Source of the DNA: Candidatus Gastranaerophilales bacterium
Lineage (GTDB): Bacteria; Cyanobacteriota; Vampirovibrionia; Gastranaerophilales; Gastranaerophilaceae
DNA: 64,000 nt
Reading direction: 5' to 3'
Assembly (NCBI GenBank): GCA_947587615.1
Contig: CANPYC010000004.1
Location: forward strand, 1-64,000
This document shows, in pieces, positions 25,525-34,888 of the stretch. The notes below the pieces were generated by a model. That model did no database searches and was not told where the DNA came from. It saw only the letters and a program-made list of their open reading frames with translations. Position 1 is the first letter of the stretch. Every line of letters starts with the position of its first letter. The position numbers and the translations under genes are program-made.

Positions 25525-25983
25525 ATGAAATATTTTTTTAAAAATACAAAAATTTCTCCCGTTACCCTTGTTGAAAAAGACGGTTTTTTAAAAGAATTAA
25601 TCTTTGCAAAATGTTCTATAAAAAACGCAAAATTAGAACAAACCCCTTTAATTAAAGAAGCTTTTGTGCAATTAGAGGAATATTTCAGCGCTTCAAGAAA
25701 AAAATTTAATCTTGATTTTAAGCTTGAAGGCACTCCTTTTCAAAAAGAAGTTTGGAGCGCTCTAACCACCGTTCCTTATGGAAAAACAATTACATATAAA
25801 GAGCTTGCGGCTTCAATTAATCATAAAGGCGCATATAGGGCAGTGGGAAGCGCAAACAATAAAAATCCTCTCCCGATTATTATTCCATGTCATAGAGTTA
25901 TTGGTTCAAACGGAAAGCTCATAGGCTATAAAGGCGGTTTAGAAATTAAAGAAAAGTTATTAAAAACAGAAGGAATATTATGA
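25525..25983 (+). CDS. ogt: Methylated-DNA-protein-cysteine methyltransferase
   Basis: Repairs O6-alkylguanine by transferring the alkyl group to its own cysteine. The 152-aa protein has the active-site PCHRVIG motif with Cys122, preceded by the GTPFQKEVW block and YGKTITYKELA of the helix-turn-helix. The N-terminal domain is short, as in minimal bacterial Ogt forms. It starts on the plus strand 44 bp from the divergent TolC-like start. Its last codons overlap the flavoprotein-rubredoxin start in ATGA, so translation is coupled to that gene. Confidence 0.93.
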   Translation: MKYFFKNTKISPVTLVEKDGFLKELIFAKCSIKNAKLEQTPLIKEAFVQLEEYFSASRKKFNLDFKLEGTPFQKEVWSALTTVPYGKTITYKELAASINHKGAYRAVGSANNKNPLPIIIPCHRVIGSNGKLIGYKGGLEIKEKLLKTEGIL

Positions 25984-26597
25984 ACAGCGAAATTTTAAGA
26001 AGTTTATCTTACGGAGTTTATGTAATTTCTACTCATGATGATATTAAGCAAACAGGTTGCATTGCAAACAGCTTAATGCAGGTAACGGTTGATACCGTTG
26101 CTCTTTCAATAAACCACAATAACTATACAAACGAATGTATAAAGAAAAACAAAAAATTTGCCGTTTCAATTTTATCTCAAGAAGTTGACGATAATATTAT
26201 TCCCGTTTTCGGCTTTCAAAGCGGAAAAAATATTAATAAATTTGATAACATTGAACAAATTACAATTGACGGCTTAAGCATTGTTAAAAATTCAATCGGT
26301 TATTTAATTTGTGAAGTCGTGCAAATCGTTGAAACTTCGACACACAGCATATTTATAGCAAAAATTCTTGACGGTGACGTATTTAACAATCAAACCCCTA
26401 TGACCTATGCTTATTATCACAAGGTTAAAAAAGGCTCAAGCCCTAAAAATGCGCCTACATATATTAAGCCGGAAATAAAAGAAGGATATAGATGTAAAGT
26501 CTGCGGATATTTATATGAAGGCGATTTTGACGCTCTGCCTTGTGATTTTGTCTGTCCTGTTTGTAAACAGCCAAAGAGTAATTTTGAGAAAATTTAG
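25980..26597 (+). CDS. Flavin reductase-like protein fused to rubredoxin
   Basis: A 205-aa two-domain protein. Residues 1-165 resemble the FMN-binding split-barrel flavin reductase family. Residues 170-205 are a rubredoxin with two knuckles (CKVCG and CPVCK). This layout resembles the high-molecular-weight rubredoxins of anaerobes, which pass electrons to flavodiiron proteins for oxygen or nitric oxide removal. It overlaps ogt by four bases and ends in TAG. A role in oxygen tolerance is plausible for an anaerobe, but the partner oxidoreductase is not in this window. Confidence 0.85.
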   Translation: MNSEILRSLSYGVYVISTHDDIKQTGCIANSLMQVTVDTVALSINHNNYTNECIKKNKKFAVSILSQEVDDNIIPVFGFQSGKNINKFDNIEQITIDGLSIVKNSIGYLICEVVQIVETSTHSIFIAKILDGDVFNNQTPMTYAYYHKVKKGSSPKNAPTYIKPEIKEGYRCKVCGYLYEGDFDALPCDFVCPVCKQPKSNFEKI

Positions 26598-26778
26598 AAT
26601 TTTAGCTCAGGCATGCCTAAAATATTTTAACATTTTGCAATATTTACTTAAATTATAAATAAATATATTTTTATTTAAAAATTTGTAATATTAAAAAGTA
26701 GTGTTTATAGCGCTGTCGGTTTAATCTTTACAAATTTGAATTTATGTTAAATTTAGCGCATACTTATAGTATAAATTC

Positions 26779-26807
26779 TTTACATCAAAGAATTTTTAAA
26801 ATATAGT
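26779..26807 (+). promoter_or_regulatory. Predicted ftsZ promoter
   Basis: TTTACA (26779-26784) and TATAGT (26802-26807) are 17 bases apart. A start near 26813 gives a leader of about 28 nt, which contains AGAGGG (26828-26833), seven bases before the GTG. The same layout supports the GTG start. The rest of 26598-26840 shows no gene. Confidence 0.45.
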
Positions 26808-26840
26808 TAAATAAAAAGGAAACATTAAGAGGGCTAATAA

Positions 26841-28070
26841 GTGGATAAGTTCAAACTAGATAACTATGACAGACAACCTGCCGAATATCCAAGGTATTCT
26901 TCAAATGCTAATATCAAAGTCGTAGGTGTTGGCGGCGGCGGCGGAAATGCAGTCAATAGAATGATAGCTTCGGGTTTGAGCGGTGTTGAATTTTGGGCGA
27001 TGAACACAGACGCTCAAGTTTTGGAAATGTCCAGTGCTCCAAGAAAGGTTCAACTTGGAACAAAACTTACAAACGGACTTGGCGCAGGCGGTAATCCCTC
27101 TGTTGGTGAGAAAGCTGCCGAAGAATCAAGAGAAGATATTACAGTAGCATTGGATAGCGCTGATATGGTTTTTGTTACCGCAGGCATGGGCGGCGGAACA
27201 GGAACAGGGGCAGCGCCGGTTGTAGCTAAAATTGCAAAAGAAATGGGTGCATTGACAATCGGTGTTGTTACAAAACCTTTTAAATTTGAAGGTAAAAAAA
27301 GATTAACGCAAGCTTTAGCAGGACTTGAAAAATTAAAAGAAAATGTTGACGCTTTAATTGTAATACCTAATGATAAATTAATGGAAGTGGTTGAAAGAAG
27401 AACGACAATTAAAGACGCATTCTCTGTTGTTGATGAAGTTCTGTTATGTGGTGTTCAAGGTATTTCCGATATTATTCTTATACCGGGCTTAATAAACGTT
27501 GACTTTGCGGATGTTAAAACCGTAATGCAATCTTCGGGTTCAGCTTTAATGGGTATAGGTAAATCATCAGGCGAAGGAAGAGCCTTAGAAGCTGCAAAAC
27601 TTGCAATTGATTCAAAACTTCTTGAAACATCAATCAACGGTGCAACAGGTGTAATCATGAATGTTACGGGCGGTCCTGACATGACGTTATTTGAAGTTAA
27701 TGAAGCCGCTAGTGTAATTCATGACGCAGTATCGGAAGATGCGGAAGTTATATTCGGTTCTGTTGTTGATGAGAGAATACAAGGTGAAATTCAAATAACA
27801 ATTATTGCAACAGGCTTTGAACTGAAAAACGGTGAAGTATCCGCTCCAGCTGCAGCTGATAACAGATTATCGGCAGCAGGTTTATTTGGTGGATTTAGCT
27901 CCGCAGGAATGAATAACAGCACTTCTTCATTCCCGTTTGGTTTTGGTAGTTCTTCAAATAACAACAACTCTTCTTCAAATGAAGAAAAACCGAGAGAACA
28001 TATACCAACTCCTCCGAGCGGAAATTCATTAGACATTCCCGAATTTTTAAATCCAAAAAACAGACTGTAA
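26841..28070 (+). CDS. ftsZ: Cell division protein FtsZ
   Basis: Tubulin-like GTPase that assembles the Z-ring. The 409-aa protein has the [13 protein letters not shown]-terminal nucleotide block and the tubulin signature [12 protein letters not shown]. After the globular domain comes an asparagine/serine/proline-rich linker (about 350-395), then the C-terminal peptide [12 protein letters not shown], which in the family binds FtsA or ZipA-type partners. The start is GTG 26841, with AGAGGG at seven bases. An inverted repeat follows and then the flagellar cluster begins, an unusual neighbour pair. It is otherwise ordinary. Confidence 0.97.
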   Translation: MDKFKLDNYDRQPAEYPRYSSNANIKVVGVGGGGGNAVNRMIASGLSGVEFWAMNTDAQVLEMSSAPRKVQLGTKLTNGLGAGGNPSVGEKAAEESREDITVALDSADMVFVTAGMGGGTGTGAAPVVAKIAKEMGALTIGVVTKPFKFEGKKRLTQALAGLEKLKENVDALIVIPNDKLMEVVERRTTIKDAFSVVDEVLLCGVQGISDIILIPGLINVDFADVKTVMQSSGSALMGIGKSSGEGRALEAAKLAIDSKLLETSINGATGVIMNVTGGPDMTLFEVNEAASVIHDAVSEDAEVIFGSVVDERIQGEIQITIIATGFELKNGEVSAPAAADNRLSAAGLFGGFSSAGMNNSTSSFPFGFGSSSNNNNSSSNEEKPREHIPTPPSGNSLDIPEFLNPKNRL

Positions 28071-28093
28071 AACAAAATCCTAAATTTATCTGA

Positions 28094-28131
28094 TTGAGGG
28101 TACTTTTAATAAATCAAAAAAGTACCCTCAA
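28094..28131. terminator. Inverted repeat after ftsZ
   Basis: TTGAGGGTACTTTT (28094-28107) and AAAAGTACCCTCAA (28118-28131) form a 14-bp stem with a 10-base loop. There is no long T-run after it, so it may act as a terminator using the stem's own T residues or as an mRNA-stabilising hairpin between ftsZ and fliF. Confidence 0.5.
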
Positions 28132-28285
28132 TAATTAATAACTATTAAGGCTGAAGACGGGCAGTTACAATAAAATATATTCACAATTCTTAACAACATT
28201 GAAATTAGTACTAAGTAATATATTATATTATTGGGAGGCTTATAGCTAATATTACCCAAAATAGAATTAGTGATGGACAAAATAA

Positions 28286-30076
28286 GTGAATGAACACGTT
28301 AAACTAATAATAGAAGATATAAAAAGCCTTTGGCAGAAGCTTGATATAAACCAAAAATTTTCCGTTGCGGCGCTTTTGGTTGCTACAATGGTTGTTGGTG
28401 TATTCTTTATTTTTAAGGCAACAGAGCCAAATTGGACTGTTTTATATTCTGATTTAAGTAAAGAAGATGTCGCCGCAATCACTGAAAGTCTTAAAAAGAG
28501 CGGACATGCCTATAAACTCTCTGAAGATAAAACTGCAATTCTTGTAAGAAATCAAGAAAAAGAAGATTTAAGAATGTTTGTAGCTGAAAACGACCTTATA
28601 AGAGATACATCAGGCGGTTTTGAGCTGTTAGACGAATTGCAGCTCGGTTCAACCGATTTTAAAAATAAACTGACAAAACAAAGGATTTTTCAAGGAGAAC
28701 TCACCCGCTCAATAGAGAAAATACAGGGCGTTTCAAAAGCAAGGGTACAGTTAGCAGAACCCGAGCGCTCAATATTTTCTGACGAAGATGAAGAACCTTC
28801 TGCAAGCGTTGTTTTAATTTTAGAACCCGGAGTAAAGCTTAGACCTGCGCAAATTTTGGCAATTAAAAATCTTGTTGCTTATGCGGTTCCAAGATTAACA
28901 AATGACAGAGTATTTTTAACAGACCAATTCGGAAATGTTTTATCGGAAGATGTTTCAAAAAATTCTTCCGATATGCAAAGTTATAGAACTTCTTTTGAAA
29001 AAGAAGCAGCCAAAAAAATCAAAGACACTCTTGAAACAATAATGGGAAAAGACAATGTTTCCGTTCAGGTTTCAACCGTAATGGATTTTAACCAGACAAG
29101 AGCAACAATTGAAAGCTATACACCAAATAAAGACTCTGATTCGGGTGTTGTCCTTGCAAAGCAAGGTGAAAAAGAAATTTATTCAAACCCCAAAGACTTG
29201 CCTTCAAATCGGGCTAATGGTTCTATGGATGGTGAATTAAACACTCTTGAAGCTCAAAAAAGAGCGCAAAATGAAATGAATAATATTAATCAACCGCAGC
29301 CTCAAGTCCAAGGGCAAGCTCAAGAACAAACACAAACTCAAGTCCAAGGGCAAGATATCAACGTTGCTCAAAATGTTGTTGAAACAACTCTAAATCAAAC
29401 TCCCGTAAAGTCGGTTAATTATTCGGATGATGAAAATTTAAACAAAAATAATGAAGCTAATAAATTAAGCTATGAAAAAGAAAAGTCCGCAACGACTTAT
29501 GCTGTAACAAAAGAAATTAAACAAGTGGTATATGCTCCCGGGGCTGTTGTTAGAATGAGCGTTGCAGTTGCGGTTAATAAAATTTTAACCGATGCTGAAA
29601 AAGAAGAAATCAAAGCCCTTGTAGCAGCTGCCGCAGGACTTGACACTACAAGAGGCGATGTTATAAGCGTTTCAAGCTTAAAATTTACAGGGATAGATAA
29701 ATCGGAAGAAATTAAACAGGAAAAAGAACAACAACAAAAATTTATCATGGATGTTTTAACGTTTATCTTTACAAATGTTTCTCCTGTTATAATTATTCTT
29801 GTAATGGGTATTATGGCACTTAATAACTTCGGAAATATTTTCAAAACTCCAAAACCGCCTGAAGAGGAAACTGAAAGCGAGGAAGAAAGCGAAGCCCTGC
29901 CGACATTCGACCCGTATTTAATGCTGCAAAATAATCAAACAAATTCAGAAGACTTTTATCAACAGGATATTCAATACACTTCCGCAGTTGATAAAAAGAA
30001 AAGTGAAATTATTAACTCAATCTTAGGAAATCCTGAAGAAGCAGCAAGAATCATAACTTCATATATTAAAGAATAA
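28286..30076 (+). CDS. fliF: Flagellar MS-ring protein FliF
   Basis: Builds the membrane ring on which the flagellar basal body assembles. The 596-aa protein has a first membrane span near 26-45 (FSVAALLVATMVVGV), the ring-building RBM1/RBM2 domains, and a disordered glutamine-rich insertion near 333-360 (QPQPQVQGQAQEQ). A second span lies near 492-512 (FTNVSPVIIILVMGIM), and the C-terminus EEAARIITSYIKE is the FliG-binding helix. I chose GTG 28286; an overlapping six-codon frame (ATG 28273) precedes it. It is the first of four adjacent flagellar genes and is 12 bp from fliG. Confidence 0.95.
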   Translation: MNEHVKLIIEDIKSLWQKLDINQKFSVAALLVATMVVGVFFIFKATEPNWTVLYSDLSKEDVAAITESLKKSGHAYKLSEDKTAILVRNQEKEDLRMFVAENDLIRDTSGGFELLDELQLGSTDFKNKLTKQRIFQGELTRSIEKIQGVSKARVQLAEPERSIFSDEDEEPSASVVLILEPGVKLRPAQILAIKNLVAYAVPRLTNDRVFLTDQFGNVLSEDVSKNSSDMQSYRTSFEKEAAKKIKDTLETIMGKDNVSVQVSTVMDFNQTRATIESYTPNKDSDSGVVLAKQGEKEIYSNPKDLPSNRANGSMDGELNTLEAQKRAQNEMNNINQPQPQVQGQAQEQTQTQVQGQDINVAQNVVETTLNQTPVKSVNYSDDENLNKNNEANKLSYEKEKSATTYAVTKEIKQVVYAPGAVVRMSVAVAVNKILTDAEKEEIKALVAAAAGLDTTRGDVISVSSLKFTGIDKSEEIKQEKEQQQKFIMDVLTFIFTNVSPVIIILVMGIMALNNFGNIFKTPKPPEEETESEEESEALPTFDPYLMLQNNQTNSEDFYQQDIQYTSAVDKKKSEIINSILGNPEEAARIITSYIKE

Positions 30077-30088
30077 GAAAGAAACTAA

Positions 30089-31114
30089 ATGTCAAATATA
30101 CGTATAGAACAAATGACACCTACGCAGAAAGTTGCAGCCCTTTTAATAACGCTTGGTCCGAGTGCGGCTTCTGAGATAATGAAAAATATTGAAGACGATA
30201 GCGCCTTAGAGCAAATTACTCTTGAAATTGCGGGAATGGCAAAACTTCCTCAAGAAGTAATTGAGGCAATAGTCGATGAATTCTATACGGTTTTTCAGGC
30301 TTCTTCAATGCTTGCTTCGGGCGGTATGAACTATGCTCGTGAACTTTTAGAAAAAGCTTACGGAGCCTCTGAAGCAAATGATATCTTAAACAGGCTTGTA
30401 ACAATACTTAATTCTAATCCTTTTCAATTTTTTAACGAGGCAGACCCGGTTCAATTGGCAACATCTTTTCAAAATGAAAATCCGCAGTTAATTGCTCTTA
30501 TTCTTGCATATTTAAAACCCGAGCAATCGGCAAAAGTTTTGAATTGTCTTGCTCCGAATATTCAACATAGGGTTGCTCTTAAAATTGCTCAAATGGAAAC
30601 AACAAATCCGGAAGTAATTTCAGAAGTTGAAAAAATTGTGGAATCAAGATTTTCAAATGTTGTTGCAACAGATTTTTCTAAAGCGGGCGGTACAAAAACT
30701 CTTGCAAATATCTTAAACAGCACAGATAGGGCCACTGAAAAGAATGTAATTGAGATGATGGAAGTAGAAACCCCCGAGCTTGCAGAAGATGTCAGAAGCT
30801 TAATGTTTGTATTTGAAGATATTGTCAATCTTGATGATTCATCAATTCAACGTATTTTAAGAGAAGTTGATACAAGAGATTTAGCAACAAGTTTAAAAGG
30901 TGCTAAAGAAGAAGTTAAACAAAAAATTCTTAAAAATATGTCAGAACGTGCTCAAGGCGTATTATTGGAAGATATTGAATATATGGGCCCTGTTAGAACA
31001 AAAGAAGTTCAAAAAGCTCAAGGTAAGATAGTGGGTGTAATTAAAGCACTTGAAGCAGTAGGCGAAGTAACAATTTATCGTGGAAACAGTCAAGAGGATG
31101 AATTAATTGAGTAA
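30089..31114 (+). CDS. fliG: Flagellar motor switch protein FliG
   Basis: Couples the C-ring to the stator to generate torque. The 341-aa protein has the N-terminal TPTQKVAALLITLGPSAASEIM block and the middle domain with NPQLIALILAYLKPEQSAKVL. The C-terminal torque helix region follows, with SLMFVFEDIVNLDDSSIQ and DLATSLKGA. The length is normal. It follows fliF by 12 bp and its end overlaps the TTG start of fliH, pointing to coupled translation. Confidence 0.96.
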   Translation: MSNIRIEQMTPTQKVAALLITLGPSAASEIMKNIEDDSALEQITLEIAGMAKLPQEVIEAIVDEFYTVFQASSMLASGGMNYARELLEKAYGASEANDILNRLVTILNSNPFQFFNEADPVQLATSFQNENPQLIALILAYLKPEQSAKVLNCLAPNIQHRVALKIAQMETTNPEVISEVEKIVESRFSNVVATDFSKAGGTKTLANILNSTDRATEKNVIEMMEVETPELAEDVRSLMFVFEDIVNLDDSSIQRILREVDTRDLATSLKGAKEEVKQKILKNMSERAQGVLLEDIEYMGPVRTKEVQKAQGKIVGVIKALEAVGEVTIYRGNSQEDELIE

Positions 31115-32066
31115 GCTTGACCCGCACAGCATTAATTTCAACAACAACAATTTTGTTGTTGAAATTAAAGGGGAAACCGAATTTAAAAAAGATGTTGAAT
31201 CCGACATGCTTGAAGCTGCTAAACAAGAAGCAGATATCATTATCAACAGAGCAAAAGAGCAGGCTAATGAAATCTTAACTCAAGCGCAGGCGCAAGCGGA
31301 TAATTTAATTTCATCGGCAAACAGCGAAATTCAGACAAAAACAGAAACAATGCTTGAAGATGCAAAAAAAGAAGCTGATGAGATATTGAACAGTGCTCAA
31401 AAGCAAGCAAATGAAATTACGGAAACTTCCAAAAAAGACGCAGATGAATTTATTAAAGCCGCAAGTGAAAAAATTGAACAGGAAAGAATAGAAATTACAA
31501 AAAAAGGTTATGAAGAAGGTTACAATGACGGTGTTGAAAAAATTAGAGAAGAACTAAGCGGAAAAATTGAAGATTTTGATAAATTCTTTAAAAGCAGCTA
31601 TGAATTGAAAGATAAAATTATAAAAGCCGCAAGTAAAGATATTTTAGATATTATAGTTAATATTTCCTCAAAAATTTTACTCAAAGAGCTTGATAATAAA
31701 ACTCTTGATAAAATTATCAAAAACGCAATAACAAAATTTGAAAATAAGGAAAATATAAATATAATTTTAAGTGAAAAGTATGCAAGATTATTGTTTGAAC
31801 TTCAAAATAATTATCTTCATAATGACGAATATGAATTTGATTTTGATAAGTTTAAAAAGTATGATAATTTTGATGTAATTTATAATCCTAAATATGACGA
31901 TGATACAATCATTGTTGAAAACTTAAAAGAAAGGTTTGACGCTTCAATTAATTCTCAATTAGATGTTATTGTAAGAGAAATATACGAAAAAACAAAAAAC
32001 GGTCAGCTTGATTTAGAAAATTATATAGAAGATGAAACTCAAGGAACTCAACAAGATAATAAATGA
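31107..32066 (+). CDS. fliH: Flagellar assembly protein FliH
   Basis: FliH regulates the export ATPase FliI and links it to the C-ring. The 319-aa product begins at a TTG inside the end of fliG (MSKLDPHS) and has a long charged coiled-coil at about 35-140 (repeated ADEIL and AQKQANEI blocks). It then has an EGYNDGVEKIREEL stretch and a compact C-terminal domain. Longer than the E. coli FliH (about 235 aa), it carries an extra N-terminal coiled segment. The end overlaps the fliI start by 35 bases. Confidence 0.85.
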   Translation: MSKLDPHSINFNNNNFVVEIKGETEFKKDVESDMLEAAKQEADIIINRAKEQANEILTQAQAQADNLISSANSEIQTKTETMLEDAKKEADEILNSAQKQANEITETSKKDADEFIKAASEKIEQERIEITKKGYEEGYNDGVEKIREELSGKIEDFDKFFKSSYELKDKIIKAASKDILDIIVNISSKILLKELDNKTLDKIIKNAITKFENKENINIILSEKYARLLFELQNNYLHNDEYEFDFDKFKKYDNFDVIYNPKYDDDTIIVENLKERFDASINSQLDVIVREIYEKTKNGQLDLENYIEDETQGTQQDNK

Positions 32067-33336
32067 TACCGAGTCAATTAATAAAATAGGAAGAATTATT
32101 GAAATAATAGGTTTAACCATAGTTGCAGACGGACCTAATTCTTCCATAGGCGATTTATGCTATGTTATTTTAGATAATTCCGATGTAATTTCTTGCGAAG
32201 TTGTGGGTTTTAGAAAAGATTGCATTCTTTTAATGCCCCTGGGTTCAATTGAAGGCTTATGTGCAGGTGCAAGAGTTATAAACAGCGGAACAAATATGAA
32301 AGTTAAAGTAACTCCCGCCCTTTTGGGCAGAGTCTTAGACGGCTTAGGTAACCCTATTGATAACAAAGGCGATATAATTGCGGATGAATACTATCCGACA
32401 AACGCTAAAATTATTAATCCGCTGGATAGAAAACCCATCGATGAACCCTTGTGTCTTGGTGTTCGAGCAATTGACGGATTAAATACAATAGGTAAAGGGC
32501 AAAGGGTTGGAATATTTGCGGGTTCAGGCGTTGGAAAATCAACAACACTGGCAATGATTGCTAAAAATACAACGGCTGATATTAACGTTATAGCGCTGAT
32601 TGGTGAGCGTGGAAGAGAAGTCAGGGAGTTCATTGAAAATACCATGGGTATTGAGGGAATGAAGCGCTCAATTGTAGTTTGTGCAACATCCGAGCAACCC
32701 GCCCTTGTTAAAATTAAAGCTTCTTTTGTAGCTTGCGCAATTGCCGAGTACTTTAGAGATAAAGGAAAAGATGTTTTATTTATGCTTGATAGCGTTACTC
32801 GTATTGCCTTAGCTCAAAGAGAAATAGGACTTGCAGTAGGTGAACCCCCTGCAACAAGAGGCTATACACCATCTGTTTTTGCACTGTTACCAAAATTTTT
32901 AGAAAGAGCGGGAGCCAATAAATTTGGTACAATTACGGGGCTTTATACTGTTTTGGTTGAAGGGGATGATATGAATGAACCGATTGCTGACGCTGCAAGA
33001 AGTATTTTAGATGGTCATATTGTATTATCTCGTGCTTTGGCTCATAAAAATCATTATCCCGCAATTGATGTTTTAGCCAGTATTTCTCGTGTTATGACAA
33101 ATATTGTTGATGATGAACATAAAAAAGCAGCGGGAAAAATCAGAAATCTGCTTGCAACTTATGCTAAAAATGAAGATTTAATAAATATCGGAGCTTATGC
33201 AAAAGGGTCTGATGCTACTGTTGATAAAGCAATTATGATGAATGATAAAATTAATAACTATTTAATTCAATCAACAGAAGATAGAGCCGATTTTGACGTT
33301 ACAAAAAACGAGTTGATTAATTTTGCAAAGATATAA
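32032..33336 (+). CDS. fliI: Flagellar export ATPase FliI
   Basis: Hexameric ATPase of the flagellar type III export gate. The 434-aa protein has Walker A AGSGVGKS near residue 163, GERGREVREF, Walker B in KDVLFMLDSVTRIA, and GEPPATRGYTPSVF. The N-terminal beta-barrel (about 15-85) is present. It starts at ATG 32032 inside fliH. No fliJ follows; the next gene is on the other strand. The four genes fliF-fliG-fliH-fliI form one tight rightward operon, so the remaining flagellar genes are elsewhere. Confidence 0.96.
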   Translation: MKLKELNKIINDTESINKIGRIIEIIGLTIVADGPNSSIGDLCYVILDNSDVISCEVVGFRKDCILLMPLGSIEGLCAGARVINSGTNMKVKVTPALLGRVLDGLGNPIDNKGDIIADEYYPTNAKIINPLDRKPIDEPLCLGVRAIDGLNTIGKGQRVGIFAGSGVGKSTTLAMIAKNTTADINVIALIGERGREVREFIENTMGIEGMKRSIVVCATSEQPALVKIKASFVACAIAEYFRDKGKDVLFMLDSVTRIALAQREIGLAVGEPPATRGYTPSVFALLPKFLERAGANKFGTITGLYTVLVEGDDMNEPIADAARSILDGHIVLSRALAHKNHYPAIDVLASISRVMTNIVDDEHKKAAGKIRNLLATYAKNEDLINIGAYAKGSDATVDKAIMMNDKINNYLIQSTEDRADFDVTKNELINFAKI

Positions 33337-33338
33337 AA

Positions 33339-34874
33339 TTATTCAATAATAAAAAAATCTTCAATTTTGCATTCTTTAGGCTCAATATGCCATTTGATTT
33401 TCTCGGCTTTACTGCAATATTTACACATTAGCGTCGGTTTGGATAAGAAGTTTAATATCTTTTTAGCATTGATACTTTTATTGTAAATATTAATGCTTGA
33501 TTTTTTGCAAGGCAACTTCAAATTAAAATATTTATTTGCGGCTTCTGCCGTGGTGGGATAGTAACAATTTGAAAACCTGTCATCAACTAATGTATGACAA
33601 ATTCTTGAATTACAATTGTTAAACATTTCCCAAGGATTAGAATTACCTTTTATATTATAGCGTTTGTTAAAACTTTCAATGTTATATTCCTGATACTTTA
33701 CTCTTAGCCCCTGTTGGAGTAATTTTTCCGCTTCTTCTTTAACAAATTTATCAATTTTAGGGTATCTGCTGATAAGAAAATAAACCCTTGCTTCTTTAAT
33801 TGTATTAATTAATTCTTTATCAATTTTAGGAAGAAGAATACCGTTAGATATTAAATCCATTTGAGAATAAGGAAATTCTTGTCTTGCATATTTTATAATT
33901 TTTATTAAATCTTTGTTTAATAAAGGTTCGCCTCCAAGAAGGGAAATATAGCGAATTTCTTTAAACAAACTTTTCATTCTGTCTAAATCTTGTTTAAATT
34001 TTTCAAAGCTTAAAAATTGTTCTTGTTTGAATAAAGGTGCAAAATGTGAACAGCATGAACAATTAAGGTTGCAATGTCTTGCTAATAAAAATTTTAGCAT
34101 GGGTAATTCTCTAAAGTCTTTATAGAGCTTTATTGTTTTAGATAATACTTTGTTGTTGTAATATAACAAGTCGCTTGCAAAAGCCGTATAAGAAATAATA
34201 TAAATATTTTTTGATTTATCAAACCCTATTTGTTCAAGTTCTCTTATAATTTTATAAACATCCAAGGAAACCCCGTATAAATTAATTAAAACGGAGTTGA
34301 TTTTTTTATTCTCATACAATTCTTTAATTTCAGAAAGATTATAACCCGGTATTTTTGTTTCTTTTTTTAAATTGCAATTTGTAATATAGCATTTTGCTTC
34401 AAAGTTGTTAAATCTGTATTTTAATACACTTGAAATTTCATCTGCGTAAATATCTTTACAGTATAGTGCACATGTTGTTTTGGTTTTTTTAAAATTAATT
34501 TTGCAATAATTCTTTTTATCAAAGTCTAAAAGCGATAAAACTTTGCAGGAAGGGTTTTTTATAATATCTTTTAAATAATCGATTAATACATAAGATTTTA
34601 GTGTACTTATCAGAATACAATCAGGCTTTATTTCAGAAATTTTAGAACTCGGAACAATATTATATCCCATTTCTTTTTTATTAAAATCTTCATCGTTATA
34701 TTTTTTATCACATATACCGATAATATTTAAATCAGATAAATCATAATTTTTGCAAATTGTTTGAAACAGTTTTCCTGTCCCGTATATTATAACGGTTTTA
34801 TTCTTTAGAGCTTTAGAAGCCGTTTTTAGTATCTTACAAAAATTTATTTCTTTTAAATAAGCTTCCGTATTCAT
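33339..34874 (-). CDS. Rossmann-radical SAM fusion, 511 aa
   Basis: Residues 24-115 form a Rossmann-like domain with IIYGTGKLFQTI and an ICDKKY turn. It closely resembles the separate 150-aa protein encoded at 36942-37394. A second alpha/beta segment follows (about 130-235). From 260 onward it is a radical SAM domain with Cys268, Cys272 and Cys275 (CNLNCSCC) and LLGGEPLL. A C-terminal cysteine-bearing region (CNSRICHT, CKYCSKAEK) could hold auxiliary clusters. The substrate is unknown; the context suggests modification of a sugar, lipid or peptide. It is the last gene of a three-gene minus-strand operon. Confidence 0.7.
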   Translation of the reverse strand: MNTEAYLKEINFCKILKTASKALKNKTVIIYGTGKLFQTICKNYDLSDLNIIGICDKKYNDEDFNKKEMGYNIVPSSKISEIKPDCILISTLKSYVLIDYLKDIIKNPSCKVLSLLDFDKKNYCKINFKKTKTTCALYCKDIYADEISSVLKYRFNNFEAKCYITNCNLKKETKIPGYNLSEIKELYENKKINSVLINLYGVSLDVYKIIRELEQIGFDKSKNIYIISYTAFASDLLYYNNKVLSKTIKLYKDFRELPMLKFLLARHCNLNCSCCSHFAPLFKQEQFLSFEKFKQDLDRMKSLFKEIRYISLLGGEPLLNKDLIKIIKYARQEFPYSQMDLISNGILLPKIDKELINTIKEARVYFLISRYPKIDKFVKEEAEKLLQQGLRVKYQEYNIESFNKRYNIKGNSNPWEMFNNCNSRICHTLVDDRFSNCYYPTTAEAANKYFNLKLPCKKSSINIYNKSINAKKILNFLSKPTLMCKYCSKAEKIKWHIEPKECKIEDFFIIE

Positions 34875-34888
34875 TTACATTCCTTTTG

